Below, in pieces: positions 1 to 9,434 of a DNA stretch of 64,000 nt. A program made the translations under genes and the position numbers. This DNA comes from Cellulomonas terrae. GTDB lineage: Bacteria; Actinomycetota; Actinomycetes; Actinomycetales; Cellulomonadaceae. Every line of letters begins with the position of its first letter. Positions within the stretch are counted from its first letter, which is position 1. The notes under the pieces were generated by a model. It made no database searches, was not told where the DNA came from, and saw only the letters and a list, made by a program, of their open reading frames with translations. The DNA is taken from NCBI RefSeq assembly GCF_007990265.1, contig NZ_BJWH01000001.1, positions 1 to 64,000 of the forward strand. The letters run 5' to 3'.

Positions 1-19
1 CCCGCGTGAGCCTGCAGTC

Positions 20-43
20 CCGCCGCGACCACGGTCGCGGCGG
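20..43 (-). terminator. Hairpin downstream of the PspC gene
   Basis: An 11-bp perfect inverted repeat (20-30 against 33-43, two-base loop) begins just past the PspC stop codon. There is no T-tract, so this is a GC-rich stem of the kind common after actinobacterial genes. Terminator function is inferred. Confidence 0.5.
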
Positions 44-46
44 AAC

Positions 47-298
47 TCAGAGCTGTCCGTACGTCGTGGTCGTGGGAGCCGGCGCGCGGTGCTCGGTCGG
101 CATGAGGATCCACAGCAGCGGGTAGACCAGCAGCTGGCTCCCGGGCAGGACGAACAGGATCAGGACGAACAACAGGCGTGCGTGGAAGGGCGCGATCCCG
201 AACCGCTGACCCAGCCCGGCGCACACACCGCCCAGGACGCGGCCGTCGACCGGCCGGACCAGGCCCTGCCGGGCCATGCCGTCGTGGATGCTGCCCAT
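47..298 (-). CDS. PspC-domain membrane protein
   Basis: This 83-residue protein is a minimal PspC domain. It opens with the family-typical stretch V-x-G-R-V-L-G-G-V-C-A-G-L-G, followed by one hydrophobic segment (about residues 40-67) ending L-L-W-I-L-M-P. PspC proteins sit in the inner membrane and take part in envelope-stress sensing; in actinobacteria they also occur as stand-alone small proteins of unknown role. The ATG at 298 was chosen because a GAGGAG ribosome site lies 7-8 bases upstream; a longer frame to 346 has no such site. The upstream minus-strand genes are a lipoprotein-like protein and a Ser/Thr kinase, but a 108-base gap separates them from this gene. Confidence 0.85.
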   Translation of the reverse strand: MGSIHDGMARQGLVRPVDGRVLGGVCAGLGQRFGIAPFHARLLFVLILFVLPGSQLLVYPLLWILMPTEHRAPAPTTTTYGQL

Positions 299-406
299 GG
301 TGCTGCTCCTCTCGCGCCGGCCGGAGCGGCCGGACGACCCCAGCATGCCCGCGCGGACGACGCGCCCGCATCGGTGATCCCCCGGAACCCGACCCTGAGC
401 GGGGCC

Positions 407-864
407 CTACTTCCCGGGCTTGCCCTTGTCCTTGGGTGCAGGAGGCTCCTTCTTGGGGGCGGCCGGCGCGTTCTGCTCGGCGGCCGCCTTCTCCGCTGCC
501 GCCTGCTCGGCGGCCGCCTGCTCCGCTGCCGCCTGCTCGGCCGCGGCCTGCTCGGCTGCGGCCTGGTCGGCGGCGGCCTGGGCTGCGGCCAGCTCGGTCG
601 CGACGAGGTCGAGGGCGGCATCGATCTCGCGGTAGCGCGTCGTCGAGACCTCGCCCGCGTCCACACCGTCGTCGAGCGTCGTGCGCGTCGTGAGCAGCAG
701 CGACTGCGCGTCCGCCCAGCGTGCCTCCCCCGCCGCCTGGGTCACCGCGAGCACGGACTCCTGCAGCGTCTGCGCGCGGTCGGCTTCCAGGTCGGGGCGG
801 CCGGCGCACCCGGCGCACACGAGCACGGCGGCGAGCACCACGGCGGTCCACACCGTCACCCGCC

Positions 865-868
<4 letters not shown>
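407..868 (-). CDS. Lipoprotein-like protein with Ala-Glu-Gln repeat stalk
   Basis: This 153-residue protein starts with a basic-hydrophobic signal segment ending V-C-A-G-C, with Cys21 as the likely lipidated residue; Cys at -3 makes this an atypical lipobox. Residues 22-95 form a charged, probably helical region. Residues 98-132 are seven five-residue units of A-A-A-[E/D]-[Q/K], expected to make a long rigid helix. The tail is Pro/Lys rich (about 133-153). The ATG overlaps the TGA of the upstream kinase gene by four bases (ATGA), so the two are probably translationally coupled, and this protein may be an extracytoplasmic partner of the kinase. The family is not recognised. The coupling suggests function but does not prove it. 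Confidence 0.8.
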
Positions 869-2079
<1,211 letters not shown>

Positions 2080-2154
2080 GGGATCCGACGCTAGGCGCAC
2101 CCGATGACCCCCGCATCCGGGGACCGGGCGAACCCTCGGTGGCACACTGCGGCG

Positions 2155-2520
2155 ATGAGCACCCCCGAACCTCTCGCGTACAGCGCCGCCTGGGCCGAGG
2201 CGTGGAACGCCCACGACATCGAGGCCGTCCTGGCGCACTTCCACGACGACGTCGTGTTCACGTCCCCGACCGCGGCGCGCGTGGTGCCCTCCAGCGGCGG
2301 GGTGGTCCTCGGCAAGCAGGCGCTGCGCGAGTACTGGACCGAGGGCCTGCGGCTCGTGCCGGACCTGCACTTCACCGTGGAGCGTGTGTTCGCCGGGGTG
2401 GGCGTCCTCGTGATCACCTACCGCAACCAGGGGGGCGGCCTCGTGGACGAGGTGCTGGTGTTCGCCGACGGGCTCGTGGTGGAGGGGCACGGCACGTACC
2501 TCGTGAGCGAGGGACGGTAG
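2155..2520 (+). CDS. SnoaL/NTF2-like small protein
   Basis: This 121-residue protein has the pattern of the SnoaL-like (NTF2 superfamily) fold. It starts with an alpha-helical W-A-E-A-W-N-A-H-D segment, followed by D-D-V-V-F-T-S-P and a run of beta strands. Family members include ketosteroid isomerase-like enzymes and many proteins of unknown function, so no substrate can be assigned. It is divergent from the kinase gene, and 75 bases separate the two start codons. It ends 142 bases before the pectin-lyase gene and seems to be a single-gene unit. The ATG at 2155 was chosen over an in-frame ATG at 2104 because the family domain begins here. Confidence 0.75.
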   Translation: MSTPEPLAYSAAWAEAWNAHDIEAVLAHFHDDVVFTSPTAARVVPSSGGVVLGKQALREYWTEGLRLVPDLHFTVERVFAGVGVLVITYRNQGGGLVDEVLVFADGLVVEGHGTYLVSEGR

Positions 2521-2524
2521 GAGA

Positions 2525-2563
2525 ACGTTATCGGTGGTAAGCGTGTTCCTCTGAAAGGTTTCA
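2525..2563 (+). promoter_or_regulatory. Candidate operator region of the pectin lyase gene
   Basis: Two palindromic elements lie upstream of the lyase gene. TGAAA-GG-TTTCA (2552-2563) is an inverted repeat with perfect 5-base arms. The segment 2525-2544, reading ACG...CGT with 5 of 10 paired positions, faintly resembles LacI-family operators. Actinobacterial polysaccharidase genes are often controlled by such palindromes, but no regulator gene for this locus is visible in the window. Assignment is inferred. Confidence 0.35.
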
Positions 2564-2661
2564 CTCCGTAGTTGCGCACGCGCGCGAGTCCCTACCTTCC
2601 CCTCAGGGCTGAGCCGTGCCCTCCGACGAAGGCGTCGGCCGTGACCGCAGGAGGAAGCACC

Positions 2662-4893
2662 ATGTCGCACCCTCGCAGAACCATCCCGTGGCTGATGGCA
2701 GCCACGATGGCCATCGGTGTCGGGATCGCCGTCGCGCAACCTGCGACCGCGGCCGCCGGCTGCCGTGTGGACTACTCGATCACCAACCAGTGGCAGTCCG
2801 GCTTCGGGGCCGACGTCAAGATCACCAACCTCGGGGACGCCGTCAACGGCTGGTCCCTGACGTGGTCGTTCGGCTCGGGGCAGACCGTGGTCCAGGCCTG
2901 GAACGCGGCGGTGTCGCAGAGCGGCTCCCAGGTGACCGCGGCGAACGTGTCCTACAACGGCGGGATCGCGTCGGGCGCCAGCACGTCGTTCGGGTTCAAC
3001 GGCGCGTGGTCGGGCAGCAACCCGGTGCCCACGACGTTCGCGCTCAACGGCACCACCTGCACGGGCGGAACCACCACGCCCACGGCGAGCCCGACGGCGA
3101 CGCCCACCTCCACCCCGACAGCGACACCGACCGCCACACCCACGCCGACCCCGACGACCACCTCCCCGCCCGCGGGCGCCTGGCAGGCCGAGAAGCTGGA
3201 CCGCGGCCTGATCAGCGTGCGCTCCGGCAGCAACAACCTGGTCCAGTGGCGCCTCCTCGGCACGGAGCCCGCGGGCACCGGGTTCAACGTCTACCGCGGC
3301 GGCACCAAGATCGCCGGCCCGATCACCGACTCGACGAACTATCTGGACCAGGGAGCGTCGTCCAGCGCGACCTACACCGTCCGCGCGGTCGTGAACGGCT
3401 CCGAGCAGGCGGCGTCGGCGACGTCGCTGACGTTCGGCAACGGCTACCTCGACGTCCCCATCCAGAAGCCCAGCGGAGACTACGTGGCCAACGACGGCTC
3501 CGTCGGCGACCTGGACGGTGACGGTCAGCTCGAGATCGTCCTCAAGTGGGACCCGACCAACGCGAAGGACAACTCCCAGTCCGGCGTCACGGGCAACGTG
3601 TACGTCGACGCGTACGAGCTGAACGGCACGCGCCTGTGGCGGATCGACCTGGGCCGCAACATCCGCGCCGGTGCGCACTACACGCAGTTCCAGGTCTACG
3701 ACTACGACGGCGACGGCAGGGCCGAGGTCGCGATGAAGACCGCCGACGGGACGCGGTCCGGCACCGGTCAGGTCATCGGCGACTCCGGCGCGGACCACCG
3801 GAACTCGTCGGGCTACGTGCTGTCCGGCCCCGAGTACTTCACGGTGTTCACCGGCCAGACGGGCGCGATCGGCGCGACCACGAGCTACGTCCCGGCGCGC
3901 GGCACGGTGTCGAGCTGGGGTGACAGCTACGGCAACCGGGTCGACCGCTTCCTCGCCGGCACCGCGTACCTGGACGGCCGGCGGCCGTCGATCATCATGG
4001 CCCGCGGCTACTACACGCGCGCTGTGGTCGTGGCGTGGGACTACCGCGACGGGCAGCTGACGCGGCGGTGGACGTTCGACTCGAACAGCTCCGGCAACAG
4101 CACGTACGCGGGGCAGGGCAACCACTCGCTGTCGGTCGCGGACGTCGACGGCGACGGCAGGCAGGAGATCCTGTACGGCGCCGCGGCGATCGACGACGAC
4201 GGCCGGGGACTGTGGAACAACCGCACCGGGCACGGTGACGCGGGGCACGTCGGCGACCTGATCCCGAGCCGACCCGGTCTTGAGTACTACAAGGTCACCG
4301 AGAGCACGAACCAGCCGGACTCCTGGATGGCCGACGCGAGGACCGGCCAGATCCTGTGGAGCACGCCGTCGGGGTCGGACAACGGCCGCGGGGTGTCCGG
4401 TGACATCTGGTCCGGCAGCGCCGGGGCCGAGTCGTGGTCGTCGTCGGACTCGCAGCTGCGCAACACCTCCGGCCAGGGGGTCGCCCGCAAGCCCAGCTCG
4501 GCCAACTTCCTGGCCTGGTGGGACGGCGACACCTCCCGGGAGCTGCTCGACGGGACGCGCATCGACAAGTACGGGACGGGCGGCGACACCCGCCTGCTGA
4601 CCGGGTCGGACGTGCGGTCGAACAACGGCACCAAGTCCACGCCGGTGCTGTCCGGTGACCTGCTCGGCGACTGGCGCGAGGAGGTCATCTGGGCCAGGTC
4701 CGACGAGTCCGCGCTGCGCATCTACGCGACACCGACCGTCACGAGCACCCGCGTCTGGACCCTGCTGCACGACCAGACCTACCGGGTCGCGATCGCGTGG
4801 CAGAACACGGCCTACAACCAGCCGCCGCACCCCGGCTTCTTCCTGGGCACGCCGTTCACGATGCCGGCCCAGCCGGTCATCAGCACCCCGTGA
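2662..4893 (+). CDS. Secreted rhamnogalacturonan lyase, CBM2-PL11
   Basis: This 743-residue extracellular enzyme cleaves the rhamnogalacturonan I backbone of pectin by beta-elimination. A signal peptide (about 1-32, basic start then hydrophobic core ending A-T-A-A-A) is followed by a family 2 carbohydrate-binding module (34-133). The module is bracketed by Cys34 and Cys133 and has the exposed Trp residues typical of cellulose binding. A Thr/Pro linker (about 134-172) leads to a PL11 catalytic domain (about 175-743). That domain has repeated calcium-binding loops of the D-x-D-G-D-G type (for example D-L-D-G-D-G, D-Y-D-G-D-G, D-V-D-G-D-G). The CBM at the N-terminus suggests anchoring to cellulose while pectin is cut. 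ATG 2662 has a GGAGGAAG ribosome site. Confidence 0.95.
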   Translation: MSHPRRTIPWLMAATMAIGVGIAVAQPATAAAGCRVDYSITNQWQSGFGADVKITNLGDAVNGWSLTWSFGSGQTVVQAWNAAVSQSGSQVTAANVSYNGGIASGASTSFGFNGAWSGSNPVPTTFALNGTTCTGGTTTPTASPTATPTSTPTATPTATPTPTPTTTSPPAGAWQAEKLDRGLISVRSGSNNLVQWRLLGTEPAGTGFNVYRGGTKIAGPITDSTNYLDQGASSSATYTVRAVVNGSEQAASATSLTFGNGYLDVPIQKPSGDYVANDGSVGDLDGDGQLEIVLKWDPTNAKDNSQSGVTGNVYVDAYELNGTRLWRIDLGRNIRAGAHYTQFQVYDYDGDGRAEVAMKTADGTRSGTGQVIGDSGADHRNSSGYVLSGPEYFTVFTGQTGAIGATTSYVPARGTVSSWGDSYGNRVDRFLAGTAYLDGRRPSIIMARGYYTRAVVVAWDYRDGQLTRRWTFDSNSSGNSTYAGQGNHSLSVADVDGDGRQEILYGAAAIDDDGRGLWNNRTGHGDAGHVGDLIPSRPGLEYYKVTESTNQPDSWMADARTGQILWSTPSGSDNGRGVSGDIWSGSAGAESWSSSDSQLRNTSGQGVARKPSSANFLAWWDGDTSRELLDGTRIDKYGTGGDTRLLTGSDVRSNNGTKSTPVLSGDLLGDWREEVIWARSDESALRIYATPTVTSTRVWTLLHDQTYRVAIAWQNTAYNQPPHPGFFLGTPFTMPAQPVISTP

Positions 4894-4901
4894 CCTACGC
4901 T

Positions 4902-4941
4902 GCCGGTCGGACCGTCGCCCTCCCCTGACGGTCCGACCGGC
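4902..4941 (+). terminator. Strong hairpin after the lyase gene
   Basis: A perfect 15-bp stem (4902-4916 with 4927-4941) with a 10-base loop lies between the lyase stop codon and the GH95 start. It has no T-tract. It ends 8 bases before the GH95 ribosome site, so it could separate the two genes or reduce read-through between them. Confidence 0.7.
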
Positions 4942-4956
4942 GGCCTCTGGAGACCC

Positions 4957-7224
4957 GTGACGAGCGAGACGACCCTGCGCTACGACGCCCCCGCGGACCT
5001 CTGGACGGACGCCCTCCCGCTCGGCAACGGGCGGCTGGGCGCGATGGTCTTCGGTGGTGTGGCGGTCGAACGGCTCCAGCTCAACGACGACACCTGCTGG
5101 TCGGGAGCGCCCCGCTCCGGCTCCGCACCCGACGGTCCGGCGGCGCTGGCCGCCGCCCGCGACGCCCTGGACCGCGGTGACCTCCGCGAGGCCGAGCGTC
5201 AGGCCCAGCGCCTGCAGGGCGGCTTCGTCCAGGCGTACCAGCCGCTGGTGGACCTCTGGCTGGAGCAGGACGAGGCCGCGGCCGACGGGTACGACCGCTG
5301 GCTCCGGCTCGACGAGGGGGTCGCCGGACAGTCGTGGGCGACCGGTGCGCAGGAGGCGTTCGTCAGCCGGCCCGCGTCCGTCGTCGTCGTGCACAGGACG
5401 TGGAGCGGCGGGCCGCTGCGGGTCCGGGTCACCTCGGAGCACCCCCTCGACCGGCCGACGGGTGACGGCTCGGGCTGGTCGGCGACGCTGCGCCTGCCGT
5501 CGGACGCCCCACCCGACTACGTGCCGGGGAGGCGAGTGCTCCGCGATCTCAGTCCCGGGAGCAGCATCACGGCGGCCGTGGCGGTCGAGGTGGCCACGGA
5601 CGGCGTGGTCGTCGCTGGCCGGGAGGGACTGCTGGTGCGCGACGCGACGTGGGCGACGGTCGTCGTCGCGAGCGCGACCGACTACGCCGGTGCGACGACA
5701 CCCCTGCACGGCGACGCGGACGCGCTGCGGGCGGAGGCGACCGCCACCGCGGCGACCGCCGCGGGCCGCGGGCCGGCCGCGCTGCGCGACGAGCACGTCG
5801 CCGACCACGCCGCCCTGTTCGGCCGGGTGATGCTCGACCTGCCGAGTCCCGCGAGCGACCTGCCCACCGACGAGCGGCTCCGCCGGCACGCCGCAGGGCA
5901 CCCCGATCCGGGGCTGGCCGCGCTCGCGTTCCACCACGGCCGCTACCTGCTGATCGCCGGCTCACGGCCCGGCACGCTGCCGATGACGCTGCAGGGGATC
6001 TGGAACGACGCGGTCCGGCCGCCGTGGTCGAGCAACTACACGATCAACATCAACACCGAGATGAACTACTGGCCCGCGCTGAGCACCGACCTCGCGGAGT
6101 GCCACGAGCCGCTGCTGCGCTGGATCGGCGAGGTGGCCCGCTCGGGCACCTGCACCGCGGCCGAGCTGTACGGGCTGCGCGGCTGGACCGCGCACCACAA
6201 CTCCGACGCCTGGGCGTTCACCGAGCCCGTGGGCGACGGCGCGAGCGACCCGTCCTGGTCGTGCTGGCCGTTCGGCGGCGTCTGGCTCGCCCGGCACCTC
6301 GTCGACCACCACGACTTCACGGGTGCCGCTCCTGACGCGTCCGTCCTGCTCGGCGCCACGCGGTTCGTGCTCGACTGGCTGGTCGAGCTCCCCGACGGGG
6401 CGCTCGGCACCCAGCCGTCGACGTCCCCGGAGAACACCTTCGTCGGCCCGGACGGCCGGCCCGCCTCGGTGACGACGTCGACGACGGCGGACCTGGCGAT
6501 GGCCCGCGACCTCCTCGAGAACGTCGTGCGGCTCGGTGGACCGGCGAGTCTCGTCGCCGAGGCGACGGCGGCGCTCGACCGGCTGCCCGTGGAGCGCGTC
6601 GCACCGGACGGCAGGCTCGCGGAGTGGCAGGACGACGTGGTCGAGGCCGAGCCCGAGCACCGGCACCAGAGCCACCTGTTCCGGGTCCACCCGGGCACGT
6701 CGATCGACCCCGACCAGGCACCGGAGCTGGCGCGGGCCGCCCTCGCCACCCTCGACGCACGCGGGCCCGACTCGACGGGCTGGTCGCTGGCGTGGCGCCT
6801 CAACCTGCGTGCCCGGCTGCGCGACCCGGCGGGTGCCGAGGCGATGGTCGACGCGTTCCTGCGGCCCGCGGGCTCGGGCGCCGGCGTCTACCGCAACCTC
6901 TTCTGCGCCCATCCGCCGTTCCAGGTCGACGGCAACCTGGGCTTCACGGCGGGCGTCGCCGAGCTCCTGCTCCAGTCGCACCGCACGATGGGTCCGCTGC
7001 GCGAGCTGCACCTGCTGCCCACCCTGCCGCCCTCCTGGCCCTCGGGGTCCGTGCGCGGGCTGCGGGCGCGCGGCGGGGTGTCGGTCGACCTCGCGTGGGA
7101 CGCGCACGCGCTCACCGCCGCGCGCCTCGTGGCGGACCGGGATCTCGCAGTCCTGGTCCGCCACGCCGGCGGTCGCGAACGGCTCGACCTGCGCGCCGGC
7201 GAGCCCTGGTCGCTCACACCGTGA
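4957..7224 (+). CDS. GH95 alpha-L-fucosidase/galactosidase family hydrolase
   Basis: This 755-residue protein lacks a signal peptide and is probably cytoplasmic. It opens with the GH95 signature L-P-L-G-N-G-R-L-G-A-M-V-F-G-G, then L-N-D-D-T-C-W-S-G (42-50). The (alpha/alpha)6 catalytic domain shows N-I-N-T-E-M-N-Y-W-P (Asn364, Asn366), T-S-P-E-N-T-F with Glu492, and Q-V-D-G-N-L-G with Asp658. These match the residues used for acid catalysis and Asn/Asp-assisted water activation in characterised members. GH95 enzymes remove terminal alpha-1,2-fucose or alpha-L-galactose, both found on xyloglucan and rhamnogalacturonan side chains, which fits the neighbouring pectin lyase. The GTG start follows GGAG at 4949. 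The 3' end overlaps the convergent oxidoreductase gene by 11 bases. Confidence 0.93.
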   Translation: MTSETTLRYDAPADLWTDALPLGNGRLGAMVFGGVAVERLQLNDDTCWSGAPRSGSAPDGPAALAAARDALDRGDLREAERQAQRLQGGFVQAYQPLVDLWLEQDEAAADGYDRWLRLDEGVAGQSWATGAQEAFVSRPASVVVVHRTWSGGPLRVRVTSEHPLDRPTGDGSGWSATLRLPSDAPPDYVPGRRVLRDLSPGSSITAAVAVEVATDGVVVAGREGLLVRDATWATVVVASATDYAGATTPLHGDADALRAEATATAATAAGRGPAALRDEHVADHAALFGRVMLDLPSPASDLPTDERLRRHAAGHPDPGLAALAFHHGRYLLIAGSRPGTLPMTLQGIWNDAVRPPWSSNYTININTEMNYWPALSTDLAECHEPLLRWIGEVARSGTCTAAELYGLRGWTAHHNSDAWAFTEPVGDGASDPSWSCWPFGGVWLARHLVDHHDFTGAAPDASVLLGATRFVLDWLVELPDGALGTQPSTSPENTFVGPDGRPASVTTSTTADLAMARDLLENVVRLGGPASLVAEATAALDRLPVERVAPDGRLAEWQDDVVEAEPEHRHQSHLFRVHPGTSIDPDQAPELARAALATLDARGPDSTGWSLAWRLNLRARLRDPAGAEAMVDAFLRPAGSGAGVYRNLFCAHPPFQVDGNLGFTAGVAELLLQSHRTMGPLRELHLLPTLPPSWPSGSVRGLRARGGVSVDLAWDAHALTAARLVADRDLAVLVRHAGGRERLDLRAGEPWSLTP

Positions 7225-7879
7225 CCGGGACCGCCGCACCGGCGGACACCGAGACGGTCCGGCCGGTCAACGTCGCGTCCTCGACCGCCTCCGCGAGGAA
7301 CCAGCCGACCTGCGCGCGCGAGACCTTCACGCCCTCGATCGACCCGTCGGTCGACGTCCTCGGCGCTCCGGCCCACGGCTCGTCGGTGAGGGTGACCGGC
7401 TGGACCTCGACCCAGTCGAGGCCGCTCGCGCGCAGCTCGGCGCCCTGCCGCTCGGTGTCCGCGATCTGCGGCCGCAGCAGCACCGCGAAGATCAGCCGGT
7501 TGACCAGCGGCAGGCCGACGTTCGTCGGCCCGGTGCCGTAGGACGTCTGCACGACCACGCGACGTACCCCGTGCCGACGCATCGCGGCCAGCACGGTGCG
7601 CGTGCCCCGCGAGCGGATGTCCATGGGCGTCCCTGACGGTCCGCGCAGGCGCACCCGAACGGCGCTCTCGCTGATGCCGAGCGTCACGACGACGGCGTCC
7701 TGACCCTGGACGAGGCGGTCGACCAGGGCGGCGTCGGTGGCGTCCCCGTCGACCCCACGAACGCCCGGCAGGGACGACGCGTGGCGCGAGAGAGCGGTGA
7801 CGTCGTGCCCGCGGCTGACCAGCTCGGTCACGGCGGCACGGCCGGAGCCGCCCGTCGCTCCGACGACGAGAACCTTCAT
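7214..7879 (-). CDS. NAD(P)-binding oxidoreductase (NmrA/SDR-like)
   Basis: This 221-residue Rossmann protein starts M-K-V-L-V-V-G-A-T-G-G-S-G-R, the G-x-x-G-x-x-G nucleotide loop of atypical short-chain dehydrogenases. D-G-D-A-T-D (around residue 43) and a Q-T-S-Y-G-T-G segment fit the NAD(P)H-binding NmrA-like group, whose members act as quinone or flavin reductases or redox sensors. The ATG at 7879 has an AAGGAGA ribosome site. It is transcribed divergently from an AraC-type activator 115 bases away, which commonly controls such a gene. The physiological substrate is unknown. Confidence 0.88.
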   Translation of the reverse strand: MKVLVVGATGGSGRAAVTELVSRGHDVTALSRHASSLPGVRGVDGDATDAALVDRLVQGQDAVVVTLGISESAVRVRLRGPSGTPMDIRSRGTRTVLAAMRRHGVRRVVVQTSYGTGPTNVGLPLVNRLIFAVLLRPQIADTERQGAELRASGLDWVEVQPVTLTDEPWAGAPRTSTDGSIEGVKVSRAQVGWFLAEAVEDATLTGRTVSVSAGAAVPVTV

Positions 7880-7947
7880 GATCTGTCTCCTTCGATGCGG
7901 TCGGGATGCCTGTGGTTCCCACCTCACCAGCGCCGCGGTGGACGGTC

Positions 7948-7953
7948 TATGAT
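7948..7953 (+). promoter_or_regulatory. Candidate -10 box of the AraC regulator gene
   Basis: TATGAT lies 41 bases before the regulator start, in the 114-base intergenic region shared with the divergent oxidoreductase. No convincing -35 hexamer is seen at standard spacing. This would be consistent with activator-dependent transcription, but that is inference. Confidence 0.3.
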
Positions 7954-7993
7954 GAGCCGTCCCCTATTCATGGCAGATCATCCAGGAGGTCTC

Positions 7994-8962
7994 GTGACCG
8001 TCGTCGATCTTCCGTGGACCCCGATCGACCCCGTCGGCGAGGCCCTGCACCACCTGCGCGTCACGGGCGTCTTCTACAGCCGCACCGAGGCGGACGGCCC
8101 GTGGGCGGTCGACATGCCCGCGTTCGGCGACTGCGTCAGCTTTCACGTCGTGACGGACGGCGAGGCGTGGGTCGAGGTCGAGGGCGCCCCGCCCGTGCGA
8201 CTGGTCCCCGGCGACCTGGCGCTGGTCCCCCACGGCCGCGGGCACCTGCTGCGCAGCGCGCCGGGCGTGCCGTCGATGGGCCGGGTCGACGAGCTGCCGC
8301 AGGAGTTCCTCAGCCCGAACTACTCCGTGCTGCGCCACCAGGGCACCGGTTCGCACGTCGAGCTGATCTGCGGCGTGCTCTCCGTCGACGGCGCCGCCTC
8401 CCGCCTCCTGCTCGACCTGCTGCCGTCGGTCGTGCACGTCGACGGCCGGCAGGCCGGCGCGTGGATGGCCGCCACGCTCGCGCTGACCACCGAGGAGCTG
8501 ACCCACGCCCGGCCCGGCGGCGAGGCGGTCACCACCCGGCTGGCCGACATCCTGGTGATCCAGTCGATCCGCGCCTGGCTGGACGCCCAGCAGGTCAGCA
8601 CCGGCTGGCTCGGCGCCCTGCGCGACCCGCAGCTCGGCGCCGCGATCACGGCCGTGCACCGGGCCCCCGGCCGGCCGTGGACCGTCGCGACGATGGCGCA
8701 CGAGGCGGCGATGTCCCGGTCGGCGTTCTCCGCCCGGTTCACCGACGTCGTCGGCGAACCCGCCATGCAGTACGTGACCCGCGTCCGCATGCACGTCGCG
8801 GCCGACCGCCTCGGCTACGGGCGCGCCACCGTGCGCGAGGTGGCCGCCGAGCTCGGCTACGACTCCGAGGCGTCCTTCAGCCGGGCGTACAAGCGCGAGG
8901 TCGGCGTCTCCCCCGGCCGTACCCGACGAGCACAGGGATGGTCGGGCCCGGCCATGGCGTGA
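7994..8962 (+). CDS. AraC-family transcription regulator with cupin sensor domain
   Basis: This 322-residue protein has an N-terminal cupin-like sensor domain (about residues 10-180). It includes the small-barrel pattern V-P-G-D-L-A-L-V-P-H-G-R-G-H typical of the cupin_6 AraC group. The C-terminal part (about 215-315) carries two helix-turn-helix units, with W-T-V-A-T-M-A-H-E-A-A-M-S-R-S-A-F-S in the first and the AraC signature V-A-A-E-L-G-Y-D-S-E-A-S-F-S-R-A-Y-K-R in the second. GTG 7994 was chosen because AGGAGG lies 4 bases upstream; upstream in-frame starts have no such site. It is divergent from the NmrA-like oxidoreductase, its likely target, and probably also regulates itself. Confidence 0.93.
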   Translation: MTVVDLPWTPIDPVGEALHHLRVTGVFYSRTEADGPWAVDMPAFGDCVSFHVVTDGEAWVEVEGAPPVRLVPGDLALVPHGRGHLLRSAPGVPSMGRVDELPQEFLSPNYSVLRHQGTGSHVELICGVLSVDGAASRLLLDLLPSVVHVDGRQAGAWMAATLALTTEELTHARPGGEAVTTRLADILVIQSIRAWLDAQQVSTGWLGALRDPQLGAAITAVHRAPGRPWTVATMAHEAAMSRSAFSARFTDVVGEPAMQYVTRVRMHVAADRLGYGRATVREVAAELGYDSEASFSRAYKREVGVSPGRTRRAQGWSGPAMA

Positions 8963-9029
8963 CCGTCGCGGCGCGGCGTAACGTCGCTGGGACCAGGGTC
9001 CGACGGGCAGCGACGGAGGGTGACCAGCG

Positions 9030-9434
9030 ATGAGCATGATGGCCGACATGATGAAGTCCATGCCGACGGCGGAGATGTCCGGCATGCAGATGCCGATGAT
9101 GCAGGACTGCATCGAGGCGTGCTCGGCGGCCGCGATGGCCGCGACCATGTGCGCCGACGCGGACGGCGGCGAGGGCATGGGGCGGTGCGCCTCGATGTGC
9201 ATGAGCACCGCAGACGTCGCGACGACGATGATGCGCATGATGATGCGCCCGGCCGGCTACGACAGGGGTGTCATGACCTCGATGATGACGGCGTGCATGA
9301 CGATGGGCGAGGCGTGCGCCGCGGAGTGCATGATGCACGCCGAGATGTCGGAGCACTGCCGGATCTGCGCGTCGGCGTGCACCGCGATGGTCGAGGCGTG
9401 CCGGACGGCGATGTCCTCGATGCAGACGGCCTAG
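9030..9434 (+). CDS. Met/Cys-rich four-helix-bundle copper-binding protein (Csp-like)
   Basis: This 134-residue protein has 32 Met and 12 Cys. The Cys residues fall in C-x3-C pairs (27/31, 53/57, 96/100, 113/117) plus Cys41, 89, 110 and 124. Spacing along predicted amphipathic helices matches the copper storage protein (Csp, DUF326) four-helix bundle, where inward-facing Cys bind many Cu(I) ions. There is no signal peptide, so it should be cytosolic like Csp3. The Met-rich N-terminus (11 Met in the first 24 residues) and M-M-R-M-M-M at 67-72 go beyond the usual family pattern and could give extra Cu(I) thioether sites. A GGAGGG ribosome site precedes the ATG. Its stop codon overlaps the convergent gene's stop by four bases. 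Confidence 0.85.
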   Translation: MSMMADMMKSMPTAEMSGMQMPMMQDCIEACSAAAMAATMCADADGGEGMGRCASMCMSTADVATTMMRMMMRPAGYDRGVMTSMMTACMTMGEACAAECMMHAEMSEHCRICASACTAMVEACRTAMSSMQTA

